From Trochalopteron elliotii (lineage: Eukaryota > Chordata > Aves > Passeriformes > Leiothrichidae), in contig JANPWX010000033.1 in NCBI GenBank assembly GCA_024734555.1, forward strand, positions 7,357,322 through 7,421,321: a stretch of 64,000 bases of DNA. The letters run 5' to 3'. A program made the translations under genes and the position numbers. The notes below the pieces were generated by a model. It did no database searches. It worked only from the letters and a program-made list of their open reading frames with translations, and was not told the DNA's origin. Shown one piece after another: positions 38,146 to 49,795 of this stretch. The stretch's first letter is position 1. The number at the start of each line of letters is the position of its first letter.

Positions 38146-41100
38146 ATCCCTTGGTTGTCTTGTATGTGCTGCATGGTATTACTCAAGAAGATCTGGTCCT
38201 TAAGCTTTGTCAGCACCAAGCTCAGACTGAGAGGCCTGCAGTTCCCTGGAGGAATTCTGTGCCCTTAAAGATTCTCAAGGAAATCTGTCAGCCAGGCTCC
38301 TCAACAGCTCAGACTGCCCTCTGCCCATCCAAGGACATGGTTCTGTTGACCCCTCCTTACTCCCCCAAACCCAAATACTATCATTTTGGGTTCTCTGTGC
38401 CCAAGATGGGCTCTGATCAGATGGTGAAATCAGGCCCTGCTGCTCCCATTCCTGCGTGCAGCTCGGAGCATTCTCTGCACCAGCAAACCCAGGTGATGTC
38501 AGCTGAGATCCTCCACCAGCTTTACACTGTGGGATCAGGGGTTTGTCTGCACACCCCAGCCCAGGGGGGTGGCAGTGTGGGGGTTATTTAGTTATTTATT
38601 TGGGCAGGTTGTGACCCTGCAGTGACCTGTTACAGCTTGGTCAGCAGGAATCACCCTGACCTTGGCCACTGCCTCCCTGGCACAGTGCCAGTGCTTGTGA
38701 CCCTGCACCCTGCAGTGCCATGGCATTGGCACCCTGTGCCACCAGCCTGTGACATCCCAGGCAGAAACAGCTAAACAATCTTTCACATCCCCAATTTCCT
38801 GGGGCCCTGTGGTTGGGGTTTATGGTTTTGCTAACCTCAGAAACTCTCCCTCTATGAGTCACTTGCTGGGAAAAAGATATGATTAGAAAAAATTTGGTGC
38901 CTTTTAAGATGCTCTTCTAACTTCTGGTACAGGAAGAAACAAATGTTTGAAGGTCACATCACAATTACTTTATGCCACCAACAGGAATATTTTGAAGTTT
39001 TTAGCTGCAATGTAAGGACTAATACCAGATATCAGCACTTGCCTATATGTACTCTGTGCAAGGACAGAGGCTGACAGATGTACCTACAGATTAACAGATT
39101 TCTGCTCTCACCTCTGCTGTCCCATTGCCCCCACAGGGCCCAGAGGGAGGGTCACTGTGTACACAGTCTTCAAGGAAATGGGAATGGAGGGAACTGGATT
39201 TGTTGCAGCACCTCATTTGTGACTGAAGTCATTATGTGCAGAGAGACATACGAGTAGCTGAAAGACAGAATTAATATAGTAAGTAATCCTCTCCCTTTAG
39301 CATATCTTTCTGCATGAAATAATGGTTTAATGTCTAACTTTTCTAGGCACATGCTTTTCCTCATAACAAACACTTATATGAGATGCAGCTATTTATGTTT
39401 CAAGGCAAAAAGTGTGGAGTGTAATGGACTCTACTCTGACTATCCACCCATGAAGAAATTTCACTGTATCGTGGGAAATGAGGAAAAACATTTTATTTGG
39501 AGGCAATTGCTTTCTTTTTAAGCCATTCTTATCTTTCTGCCTTGTTCTCTGTTGGAAAGGATGTTTGCTGGCTCTCATATTTGTTGGCAGGGCATCCCCA
39601 GCAGGGATGGGCAACCCTCCCAGCAGGCAAAGGTGTTCCTGGTGCCTCCAAAACAGCAGTGGAACAAAGGAGGGTGGCCCGTGCTGTCAGCTGCAGGAGT
39701 GCTGGCTATCCCAGGGGCAGGGCACTGCTCTCCACCACTGCAGTGCCTGACCATGTAGCCTTGGCTGCTCGGGGCTCAGGGAGCTCAGGGAGGAGATCCC
39801 AGCTCCATTGCTCCTTTTACCTCCCACAGGCTAAATCCAGAGCAGTGTGGGACAGGGATCTGTCCCATATGGAGACCTGCCTCCAGGGTGCTGCTCTCTG
39901 TAGTCTCTAGGGCAGATCCCACAAACAGCCAGACCACGAAGGAGCAATGAGGTTTTCCCTGGCAGTGACACCACTCAGTGCACTCATCCAGATGATGCAG
40001 GAGATGTCTGTGTCAGGAAGGCAAACAGTACATCTGGCAATTTTCCACCCAACTGACAGAGATAAACAGGTAGAAATATACGCCATTAATAGTGTAAGCA
40101 TCCTTCAAAGCTTTTGTGGAGAGGTTGTGGGGCCGGCATGTGGCAAGGGCTGGTGCTGCAGCCAGGGACCTGAGCAGCAGGTATGGCAGAGCCACCAGGG
40201 GCTGCAGAGCCACCAGGAGCTGCAGAGCCACCAGGCCTGAAGCCCCTCACTAGCAGAGACAAAAACGAGGGCTGGCACTGGCAAAGGGAGACGTTCCCCA
40301 GGAACAGAAGACCCTGGGAAGCCATAAGTGCACCTGGCAGCACTGCCAGGGCAGCAGCATTGTCCTGCCAGGTGCCAGCTGAGCCCTGCTCTCCCAGCCA
40401 CTGTGGTCACTGCCAGCTCAGCCCTGATCAGGCTGGTCAGCAGGTGCTCAAGTGTCCCACCCAAGGGACTGACACCCATCCCTCTCCCAGGGGACCCTCT
40501 GCAGCACCCAGCAGGGATGAGCAGGTAGACCTGGCTAGCTTTCAGCCCTAGTTCAACAAGGGAAAGCAAATGGCAGGGTTTTGCCTTGATCTAAGAAAGC
40601 TACTGCAGGATAAATTGCAGTTAATGAAAAGAGTGAGGAATAGGCAGGTCATGGGGGTGACCTCACTCAACTCTTGAAGGATTTTTTTTCTGACAGAATC
40701 AGCAGCTGAGAGCAAGTCCTTTGTCAAATTCAGTTTTTGCCAGGGAATCTTTACATTCACATGACATGTGTAGCTGGAGGGCTGGATGCTGTGCCTGCAC
40801 CAGAAACCTCTCCCTGTCCAGTGCTGTGGTAGAGGAAGGAGAAGTGCTTCAATTCCTCAATGTTTCAAATTTACCTGTGAAGAACCAGGTAAATCTCATC
40901 ACAGTTAATTCATGCTAATTTAATCTGATTTCTCAATGCTGTGGCAGTCTGCACCCCTGTCCCGTGTTTCAGAGGCACAGTGGGTGCTGCTGGAGCACCA
41001 AAACTCCAGAGCTGGCTGATGACATGAGCTGCTCACAGCAGGTGATCTCCTTGGAGTAGGGCAAGTGATTCGTGGTGCTTTGCCCAAATGCTGATGGTTT

Positions 41101-43426
41101 TGACTGCCCTGTGGGCTGACCTGTTTGTCCAGCAGATATTTACTGCCTAGCAAAGCTTTACTGCTCAGAAGTTTGCTTTGTCTTAAAAGACCACTGCATC
41201 CCCTGAGACAATTGTGCCACTTCTTAGTCCTTAGCACTGGCACCAGCATGGCTCCACCTGACATGAGGCCAGGCTGCCCAGACACTCCATTACTGACTGT
41301 GCAAAGAGGCTGCAATTGGAACATTTTCCAGTTCACACAATCTGCCAGAGTTCACAGCAGAGGAGAGTCCTGCTGAGAGGGGCTTCACAGCTCCTGTTGA
41401 ACTGCAGCTCCCAAGCTGGAGAGCAGGCACAGCAGCAATCACTTGGCTCATGCATTTGGTCCAGGGCCATCTCTGCATCTCTGTAATACAGAAAAACAGT
41501 TTATCTCATATATTTGCTAGCAAGATTTGATAATAAAATCATAAGTCTGGTGTTTTCCTTCCAGATATGACAACTTATGTGGAAAAGTTGATTTGGAAGA
41601 TTTACAGTATAAGAATTACTCTCAGAAAGGAAAAAAACCAAACAGACCCAAGGCAGTGCTCCCAGAGACATATACTAGAAACCTTCTAATGCCCTGAGAA
41701 TTGTGTGTTTTAACCCCATCCTAATATGGAAAATGTAACTCAGAGGGAACGGCATGTGCCACTGGCTTGTCCATCTCTTTTGCTCTCTTCGCAGCAGCAG
41801 AACCCTCAGACCAGCCAGTCAGCTCTTGGTCCTGTCAAAACTGCAACACCCAGTTATTAAACACAGAAAAGAAGAGCTCAGAGCAATGTGAGCTGCAGCC
41901 CTGACCATGCAGTCAGGCTCTCCTGAGGGGGCTGCACACACCAGTGCTCTACAACAGACAGGCAACCTCAGTGCCCCAAACCCTGCACACAGGAGACTCT
42001 TCCCCTGCCCCAGGGAGGGAACAGGCTGACCTGCACCTTCTTTGGGAGATTACCTGTGGAGACAGATCATTGGCAGTGGCCACATGGCTGCTGGCCCAGT
42101 GCAGTGCAGCCTGGTTGGAGACAGATTCATGGCCTGACAGCCTGGTTAGGCCAGCCTGGGGGCCATTTACACCATGGGCTACAAATAAGATGCTGTTGCC
42201 ACATTTTGCTGTCACCAGGCACACACCAGCTCCTGGAGCCTTCCCCATGCCACCAAGGAATCTCTCTGTGGGCACAGCTGCTGGCACTCAGTCCACACAG
42301 CACCTACAGTTTCCCTGCTATTCACCATCTTGTTTTATGTTTAATGAGTTCATGTAACTTTTTGTGAAGCAGCGAGGAAATGTTTTCCAGGGAAGCCACT
42401 TCCAGCACATCCTCTGTGTGTAGGTTGGATGTTATGGAACAGTGGCTCTGTTGAATGCATTAGCATACAGCACTTCACTTACTCACCTAATCTACATATT
42501 TCTCTCTGAGGGTGAGGAAAACCTCCAGGTGCTGGGAGGAAGCTCAGGTGCCTGGGGCTGCAGCCCCGAGGCAGGTGGGCATGGGCAGTTGTGGGGCAGA
42601 GTGCTGTGCCTGCCCCATGCTGTGGGTCTGACAGTGGCCAAGGGGGGCTGGCTGACCGTGTTCTCCAGCCAAACCACAGTAAATGGGACCTGCATGAGGC
42701 AGTGCTGCCTCCTGCCAAACTCCCACCTTTACCTGCCGTCCTCTGGCCAGGCAAGGGGACAATGCCAGCCTGTGTCCTACCACCCTGGTCCCCTGAGGAG
42801 GGGGAGCAGAACTGCCCCACAGCTCCCTCCTGGGCTGTGTTCATAGAGAGACACACACATGCTTGTGGGACCCAGGCATTTTTTCATCTTGGCACAGAAT
42901 TCTTCCAGAGATGATTATTTGAAAGATGAGTCACCAAATACAATAGCAAAGACACATCCTTGACTTACTGGCAGAGAAGGGATGTGACCAGCATTAAGTC
43001 TCCATGCAACGTCTCCATCACACAGCGTCTGGCGTTTATTCTAAACAGCTCTCAGTCTTGAGCAGGATTGTTTTTTCACATCAGAAATCCAGCTACTTTT
43101 TCGTAAGAAATGTTCCTTAATGAAAGGAAAAACAGACAGTGTTCACGGATGTAAGAATCGTTATAGCACAGCTATGTGCTCTCTGCAGCTGCTGCCTGTT
43201 ACAGCCTGTTTGTAGGATACAGGCATACATGGAGATGCACATCAGTATCCCTGCACTGGGGGTAGCAAGGCTGTGCCCCTCAAATGGGGCATAATCAAAA
43301 AGACACCTTTGTACAAGGAGTCACACGGGAAAGCCCAGGGGAAATAGGTGCCTGCTCCCCCCAGGGTGAGTCCATCTGGACATGAGGAAATTTTTCACAA
43401 TGAGGACACAGACACAGAATAATTTC
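38146..43426. other. Intergenic segment, no gene recognised
   Basis: Unique DNA with AT-rich blocks at 38870-39070, 39220-39540, 40555-40760, 41480-41760 and 42880-43150 that could be regulatory. An 18-bp triplet repeat sits at 40183-40235. No frame carries a recognisable domain. Confidence 0.5.
40183..40235 (+). repeat. Short tandem repeat, 18-bp unit, about three copies
   Basis: CAGAGCCACCAGGAGCTG repeated nearly three times with one or two substitutions. Because 18 is divisible by three it would keep frame, but no gene is evident around it. Confidence 0.85.
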
Positions 43427-43540
43427 CCCGGGGAAGCAGCCCCTGCTCGACCCCTCCCTTCCCGCGGCAGAAGCCCCTTCCCTTGGCCGGGAGGAACTGG
43501 GAGGAGCGCGGCGCTCCCGGAGCAGGGGCTGGGTGTCGCT
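43427..43540. other. Small CpG cluster
   Basis: About 115 bases with roughly ten CpGs, including CCCGCGGC and GAGCGCGGCGCTCCCGG, in a region otherwise poor in CpG. It is too short to call a CpG island. No exon or promoter element is identifiable beside it. Confidence 0.5.
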
Positions 43541-44198
43541 CTGCCCCTCTGCTGAGCAGGGGCTGCTATCTGGGAGCCTACTCCAACCCAGCAGAGTGTC
43601 CTGACCTTGATGGTGTTGGTTTAACTAGGATATGAAATGCAAATATAGCCTAAGCTCAGTAATTCTGGCACCCAGCAGAGAGCCTGAAGGGTGGAACGCT
43701 TCCCAGAAGGGTCAGCAAGAGCAGAAAAAATTATATAGAGCAAATAAACAGAATAAAAGCCTTCTCAAAGGCTGGTGCAGAGGGCTGCAGCTCCAGGGGA
43801 CTGCAGGAGATTGTGCTGCTCTGAGGCTTATCCTCAGGGACAAGCTGCTGATCGGGAGACAGAGGAAAGGCGAAGGGCAAGGAGTCAATTTGTTTTAAAT
43901 AACTGCAAGCCAGGAGGAAGTCACCCCCGTTCTGCTTCTTGGCTGCTTCTCTGTCACCCATCACCTCTCCCCACAGCCAAGGCAGTCCCCTCAGGGATTT
44001 CCCAGGGTCTGGGGCCAGACCTTCGGAGAGGGGATAATATGTGATCAGCCTGGGAGGGGAGACACCCTGGGGGTAGGGCAGCCCCCATCGGACCTACCCC
44101 TCCTGCTTCGAGAAGCAGCTACCACCGGCCTTGTGGGGACCTGGATGCACCCCAAGGTACTGCTACCAAACAACAACAAAAAAACCCCCTTGAATTGA
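43541..44198. other. Intergenic, no gene recognised
   Basis: Mixed-composition unique DNA. Nothing beyond short chance frames is visible. Confidence 0.5.

Positions 44199-44256
<58 letters not shown>
44199..44256 (+). repeat. (AAT)n microsatellite, about 19 copies
   Basis: An uninterrupted TAA/AAT trinucleotide run. On the - strand it translates as poly-isoleucine in one frame, which inflates an apparent 240-codon ORF spanning this run and the neighbouring minisatellite. Confidence 0.98.
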
Positions 44257-44564
44257 GCCTTCAGCAAAACCATCCACAATGCTGATCCTGGCTCTGCATC
44301 TCCCAGGAAGAGCAGCTCACTCCCGGGTTCAGGGTCACCGCCCGGTGTGTTTTGGCCCCGTGGGGATGGGGGAAACTGTGCTGCCAGCTCCGGCACGGAG
44401 CAGAGACAGAACAGACCCCAGCCCTTCCAGCCGGCTTTGCCCGGACCCTCAGGGTCCCGGGGTGCCCCCCGGAGCAGCCCCCGAGGAGCAGAGCTGGGGA
44501 TGAACACCTGAGACATCCTCGCTGCCGGCCGGGCCCGTGCGGCGCTCCCGGGGGAGGACGGAGG
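44257..44564. other. GC-rich spacer between two repeats
   Basis: CpG-containing unique DNA, most GC-rich at 44515-44562. No gene is recognised. Confidence 0.5.
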
Positions 44565-44820
44565 GGACACGGCTGGATGGGGACACGGCTGGACCGGGAC
44601 ACAGCTGGGTCGGGACATGTCCAGACCGGGGCACGGCCGGATCGGAACACGGCTGGATGGGGACACGGCTGGACCGGGACACGGCTGGACGGGGACACGG
44701 CTGGATCGAGACACGGCTGGACCGGGACACGGCTGGACGGGGACACGGCTGGACGGGGACACGGCTGGGCCGGGACACGGCTGGATGGGGACACGGCTGG
44801 ACCGGGACACGGCTGGGCCG
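44565..44820 (+). repeat. Minisatellite, 16-bp unit GGACACGGCTGGACCG, 16 copies
   Basis: Exactly 256 bases without an indel: sixteen 16-base units. Most variation is at the last three bases (CCG, CGG, TGG, TCG). The third to sixth units are the most diverged. Since 16 is not a multiple of three and the unit has no stop, all three + frames stay open and encode the same 16-residue period, giving spurious long ORFs on both strands. Confidence 0.98.
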
Positions 44821-44959
44821 AAATGAAGGACATGCCAGGGGCACGGGGGCACAGCCAGGGACAGGGACGGGACGGGCAAAGGCACAGCCGTGGGCTGGTG
44901 CTGTGGGGCAGCCCCACAAAGGCACCAGGCAGGGCCGGGAGCAGCACCCTCATTTCGGC
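44821..44959. other. GC-rich right flank of minisatellite
   Basis: Degenerate GGGACAGGGACGGGACGGGC-like sequence continues for some 60 bases after the array, then unique DNA. Composition changes sharply to AT-rich at about 44960. Confidence 0.5.
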
Positions 44960-45560
44960 GTCATGACTTCATTAAACTTTTAAAACACAAAGTAAAACGT
45001 TTATTGGGAAGAATCGCTTTCCTACCAATTACAGTTAATAGGGTAAAATTAATGTACCAATTAATATTGCTTCTAAACTTGGTCTAATATGTTAAATACT
45101 GTTCCTATCTGTGTAAAAGCAGCAAAATAAAGTGATGATCAGGATAGGAGCTAATAAAGTTTTGCTTCTCTGTACTTAAACTATTTGGCATCACTGAGTT
45201 AAGGTACAGGAAAAAGGAGATTATTTAACATTTTAAGGTTTGTAAGACCCATAAATCATCTCATACACGCCATATTTGTTGAAAAGGATAGAATACATTC
45301 AATTTTACAGTATATTAAACTTCATCTAATTTGAACGTAAGAACAGACCAGCAAAATAAATGACCAATTTCTGAAGCAGAAATTACCATTTGGCTGCTGC
45401 CATTATGAAGCTGCTGGTATTTTATCATGTTCTTAACATAATATTGCTTGTCTATTGATGCATAGTTATAGTGCTAGTCCAAATTGGAAGGCGGTGAAAG
45501 AGGACAGTGCAGAGGGTTTTTTTAATAGGCGTCATTTGTCAGATGTTATTTCAGAGGTCT
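44960..45560. other. AT-rich candidate conserved non-coding block (best in window)
   Basis: About 600 bases of AT-rich, non-repetitive DNA with many TAAT/ATTA cores, including CCAATTACAGTTAATAGG, TACCAATTAATATTGC, GAGCTAATAAAG, ATTAAACTTCATCTAATTTG and TTGATGCATAGTTATAG. Its length, density of homeodomain-type sites and sharp boundary against GC-rich DNA resemble a distal enhancer. There is no ORF of interest and no poly(A)-tail or direct-repeat signature of retroposition. Confidence 0.38.
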
Positions 45561-45601
45561 TTGCACTGATGATAATATGCAGATTAAACCAGAAGTAAAT
45601 A

Positions 45602-45632
45602 GAAAAAAAAAAGAGAGAGAGAGAGAGAGAAA
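45602..45632 (+). repeat. A-run plus (GA)n microsatellite
   Basis: About ten A residues followed by roughly ten GA dinucleotides, then purine-rich DNA. A simple-sequence repeat. Confidence 0.95.
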
Positions 45633-46355
45633 GGGAGGCAGAAAGGGAATGATATTTTCAGCCCATTTTGGTTGCAGCAGGTGGACCAGACCCGGTGAGA
45701 CCAGACAGCAGTAATTAATCTGGGTTTTAGGGTTTCTTCTGAAACCTCGCAGTACTTGACAAAAGGAGATTTCCTTCCTTGCATCCCGGTGCTGTGGGGA
45801 CACGGAGCGTGGCAGCACCGAGGGCCGGGGCAGGGCTGGGATGGAGCTCCTCCCGCCCAGCACTGTCCCCCCCTCCTTACTCTCCCTGCACCATCCAGAA
45901 ACCTGAGCACAAATAAAAATTATGTTTAGTTTGCAAAACAGGAGGAAGGTACCTCCATCCTCTAGAGTTCATTGTTCTGCTAGACTTGGTATTATAGTGG
46001 CAATATATTACAGAGAAGAAAAATCAGCTGGCTGCTGCCTCCAGAATGACAATGGAAACCACAAACACGCCGGAGCTGCAGCTGCCCGGAGGGGATCTGC
46101 CAGGGCCCTGCAGGCACTGGGGCACCGGGAAGGGTGTTTGTGGGGAAGAAATCCCACCCAGCCCCATGGGCACAGTGTCCCATGGGACAGACAGACGCCT
46201 CCTGCACAGCAGGGATGGCCACAGTCCAGGACCCAGCACCCCTGGTCACTCCTGCTGCTTCTCAGCCATCTCAGGCTCTTCAGGCAGCAGCTCCTGTGCC
46301 AGGACAGAGCAACATCCCAGGGCAGGGCATGACCCCCTAGCCACTGACCACTGAC

Positions 46356-46411
46356 CCCAGGGCAGGGCACCATCCCAGGGCAGGGCACCATCCCAAGGGC
46401 AGGGCATCACC
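46356..46411 (+). repeat. Short tandem repeat CCCAGGGCAGGGCACCAT, about three copies
   Basis: Three near-identical 18-19-base units with the last copy diverged. A related copy lies just upstream at 46316-46335. Confidence 0.85.
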
Positions 46412-49260
46412 CCCAGCATGGGCACTACCCAGAGCAGGAGACTGCTGGCACCAGGGAAGGCAATCACTGCCCACTGCCCACAGTGCCTGCCCCAGTGCTG
46501 CCATGGGCACAGCTACAGACCTGAAAACAGCTTCCTACCAAATCCACCAAACAAGAATCAACAAGGTGGTTCATTTGTATTAAGGACAATCATCCTGAGC
46601 CCTAATCCTCCCGTTCCTTCAGTGAAGGGCTCCTGCTGCCTGCAGGCTGCCAGGAGAGGGGGCAGAGCAGGGGGCAGCTGTGCAGACCCTGCAGAGAGCT
46701 CTGCACTGGCAACTACTGGGTCTGCTTAAACCAAATGAATTGCTCAGATATTAGAACTGGAATTGGGTTCTGTGCCTGCAAATCTGCATGGGGATGTATT
46801 GTGCTTTAACATAGATTTCAATTACTTCCCAACCTTCAGTGTGATGATGTGACATTATGCTCTACTGCCAGGGTTTGCCAGCATGCTCCTACTTTTATTT
46901 CTCCTGTTAAATATGGTCTTTGTTGCGCTTCATTGATCTCTGAGCATATTCTGCTGTTTACAACTTTGATAATCTTTGTGTAATCTTCAGGGGTAATTGA
47001 ATTCTGACAAACATAGCTGAATTTTAAACACCACACAGATTTCAGTACATCGAAGAGCCATGATATGAAAGTCAAAACTGAAATGGGGAGCAGCATTTGC
47101 TTTCAGTGTCTGTCCTGAACAACAGGAGATGAGCCAGGCTCAGAGCCCGGGGACATCAACAGCAAGGTAGGAGACATGACTGGGGGTGGGACCAGACCTA
47201 GCCCAGAGCTTAATCCCAAGTAGACAATATAATGTCATTTAATGATTTTTTAATATACACCCCCAAGACACTTCTGCACTTGCACAAAGTCCAAGAAATC
47301 CCACTGGGTCTACTCTGCTAGGATAGGATACAGTCAGCAGCTACCAATCTTCACTAAATACCTCGGGAATTGCCCATGTACAAATAAATTATTGTTTTTA
47401 TGGGCATATATTGCGAATTAGACAAGGGGGAAAACGTTGCAGTTGGATTTTGATGTAGAAGGTTTTTTTGCAGAGCCCATGGGGCACATGCATAGCGCTT
47501 CCATAATCATTATTGTTATTTATTATTTGCCAGCACCAGGAACGTGCCCAGCCCAGCACAGGCCAGATGGAACACGGCTGCTGGGCAGGACTGTGCTCCC
47601 AGAGCCCACAGACCCCGGGCACCCACCCAGCTTCCTGTTCCTGGCCAGGACACCAGCACCATGTCCCTTGCCCCAGCCTGTCCTCTCTTCCCCCCACTGG
47701 CCCCAGCTGCTGCAGTAAGGCACAGCCTCCCTTTTGCAGGCTGGAAAAACAGCTGTCTTGCTTGAGGACATCAGATTTTTGATGCATTTTCTACAAACTT
47801 TAATTTCCCAAACCCTCCTCGCTCAGGATGCAGGGGGACTGCTCAAGCACGTTATAAATTAGTATGCCAGCAGAGCTGCTCCTGGAAGGAGGATAAGCTC
47901 AGCCAGACAGGAAGGAGCCTCCAGAAATCTCAGTGCTGGAAGGGAAAACTTGCTGCTCTCCTGCTGTTTGTGCTGGAGCTCTGTGTCTCCAGCTTATTGC
48001 AATAGCACACGACGGCCTCGATGAAGCAAAGATTTTCTGCTGAAGGGTCTGAGCTGCACAGAGGGTCCCCATGCAATCGAAAGAAAAGGAATTAAGGGGT
48101 TGTCTGGTCTGAGAAAAGGGATATTGAATCTAATCTGAGACGGTGTAATTTGGAAATCCAATTGCAGTTGTCCATCAGCAAAGGCAGGCAGTGGTGAGGG
48201 GAAGCAGGAGGCTGTGGAGGACCAGAGCCACCAGGAGCAGGGCAGGGAGGGCTGAGCCCCACAGGACCCCCGGGACAGGGCAAAGCTACAGCCCTTCCCA
48301 GGGGCTCTTCCACAGCCCGGCACTGCCAGGGGGCCAGGGCAGGACCCTGCTGCGGGTCAGGGAGGAGGAGCAGGAGGGGAGGAAGGCGGCCCCGAGCTCT
48401 CCCCGCCTTCACCCTCTGCCCCGGGGTGTGGAGGCAGGGAAGGGCTGGGTGCCCCCACACCCAGCACGGCTCATCCCGCACCGAGCACATCCCCCCGGGC
48501 ACTGCACGGCTCCCCCTCACCTCCCTCCCCTGGAGGTGTTTCAGGAGAGACCTGACACCGATTACAATTGATTTAACATTTTCTGCTGGAGTTTGACTTG
48601 GGCTCAGATTCCTCCTCAGAGTTCACTTGCCCAGGGTCATTACACTGATATTTTACCAGAAGTCAGGCAGGTTTTTGAGCTCCTGGACGGACACAGTGAC
48701 CCAAACGAGGTCAGAGAACTCTGCCATTGGCCCTTGGCTAAAGGCTCCTGCAAACCACCTGCAGCTCCCAGCTTCCCCCCTGCCTCTCCCCCAGACAGGA
48801 GGCTCAGATAATTGTCAGGATTTCAGATTCCAAACGTCCATTAGTTTGCACACAGGGCTTGGCAGTACAGACACAGCCCATGTCTGACTGCAGAGCCCAG
48901 CCAGAGCTGTTCCCTGCCGTGCTGGGGGGCTGCCCGTGGTGGGTCATGGGGCTCCTCACCAGGGATGGTGTTGGCTCAGCAGCCCTCCAGCCTGCCAGGA
49001 ATCACAAGGGGGGCAAGGGACACAGGAAGATGCATCAGGGCCACCCCTGCCCACCAGCCAGCCCCTGGAACTCGCACGGGTGAGGACAGGAGGGCAGAGA
49101 CACAGACCCGAGCTCTGTTGTATCTCCTGCAGGATTTGGGGGCCCTGATGGAACCTCGGGACTGGCCCTGCCCTGATGGAGAGGTGGGGAGCAGATGAAA
49201 CCTCCCTGCAGCACAGCACTGAGCATCTCCCCAGCAGGAGAGCTGGAGCAGAGCTGCTCT

Positions 49261-49480
49261 CAGCTATTAGCTCCCCACATGTGCTTTATTTCCTGAATTA
49301 AAGAGCAGAATTATAATGAGACTTGACGTTAAATTCCATAAAAAGTCAAGCTAATCAGTGACCAAACCTGTAATTGATTCTTTTGCTAGTTCAATACTTA
49401 ATGCTACATGTTAAGCAATAGGATTTTACAATTTGCTAGCACTTCACTTACAGAGAATTAAGCAATAAAAATCTATTCAG
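49261..49480. other. AT-rich candidate regulatory block
   Basis: AT-rich unique DNA with GAATTAAAGAGCAGAATTATAATG, TTAAATTCC, AAGCTAATCAG, CTGTAATTGATTC and TTAAGCAATAGG words (the first spans 49298-49320). TAAT cores are dense. No coding evidence. Confidence 0.33.
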
Positions 49481-49737
49481 AGTACAAGCAGCAGGAAGGG
49501 AGCCACAGCTGCCAATACGTGAACAAGCCAATAAAGTGGCTCAACACTTGCATCAGTATCTTGTTTTTCAGAGTATCTACCCCTGTTTGATAGTGAAACC
49601 TCTTTAACACATGCAAGGGTGGTGTGAAACCCCTCGGCAGGTGATGCCAAGGCGGGAATGTCGTGGATGAGGTGCAGGTGGCAGCAGATCACTGCCAGCC
49701 CTGGGGGCTGGAGGGTCGGTGGCAGCTCGGGGACCCC
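49481..49737. other. Unique DNA, no gene recognised
   Basis: Transition from AT-rich to GC-rich sequence; nothing identifiable. Confidence 0.5.
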
Positions 49738-49795
49738 CCCAGCCCAGCCCGGCCCAGCCCGGCCCAGCCCGGCCCAGCCCAGCCCAGCCCGGGGC
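49738..49795 (-). repeat. CCAGCCCGGC tandem repeat, G-quadruplex-prone on - strand
   Basis: A 5/10-bp repeat of CCCAG and CCCGG words about 58 bases long. The - strand reads GGG runs separated by CT or CC more than eight times, a strong intramolecular G-quadruplex pattern. Confidence 0.95.

Larger units (their letters stand above)
45561..49260. other. Intergenic segment, no gene recognised
   Basis: Holds a (GA)n run at 45612-45632, a short 18-19-bp repeat at 46356-46411, AT-rich blocks at 46730-47060, 47220-47530 and 48090-48180, and GC-rich unique DNA. No frame carries a recognisable domain. Confidence 0.5.

Noticed and set aside
44163..44983. ORFs of 240, 230 and 158 codons (- strand) and 204 and 148 codons (+ strand)
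   Set aside because: All are translations of the 16-bp minisatellite, and the 240-codon frame also of the AAT run (poly-Ile). They are simple-repeat artefacts.
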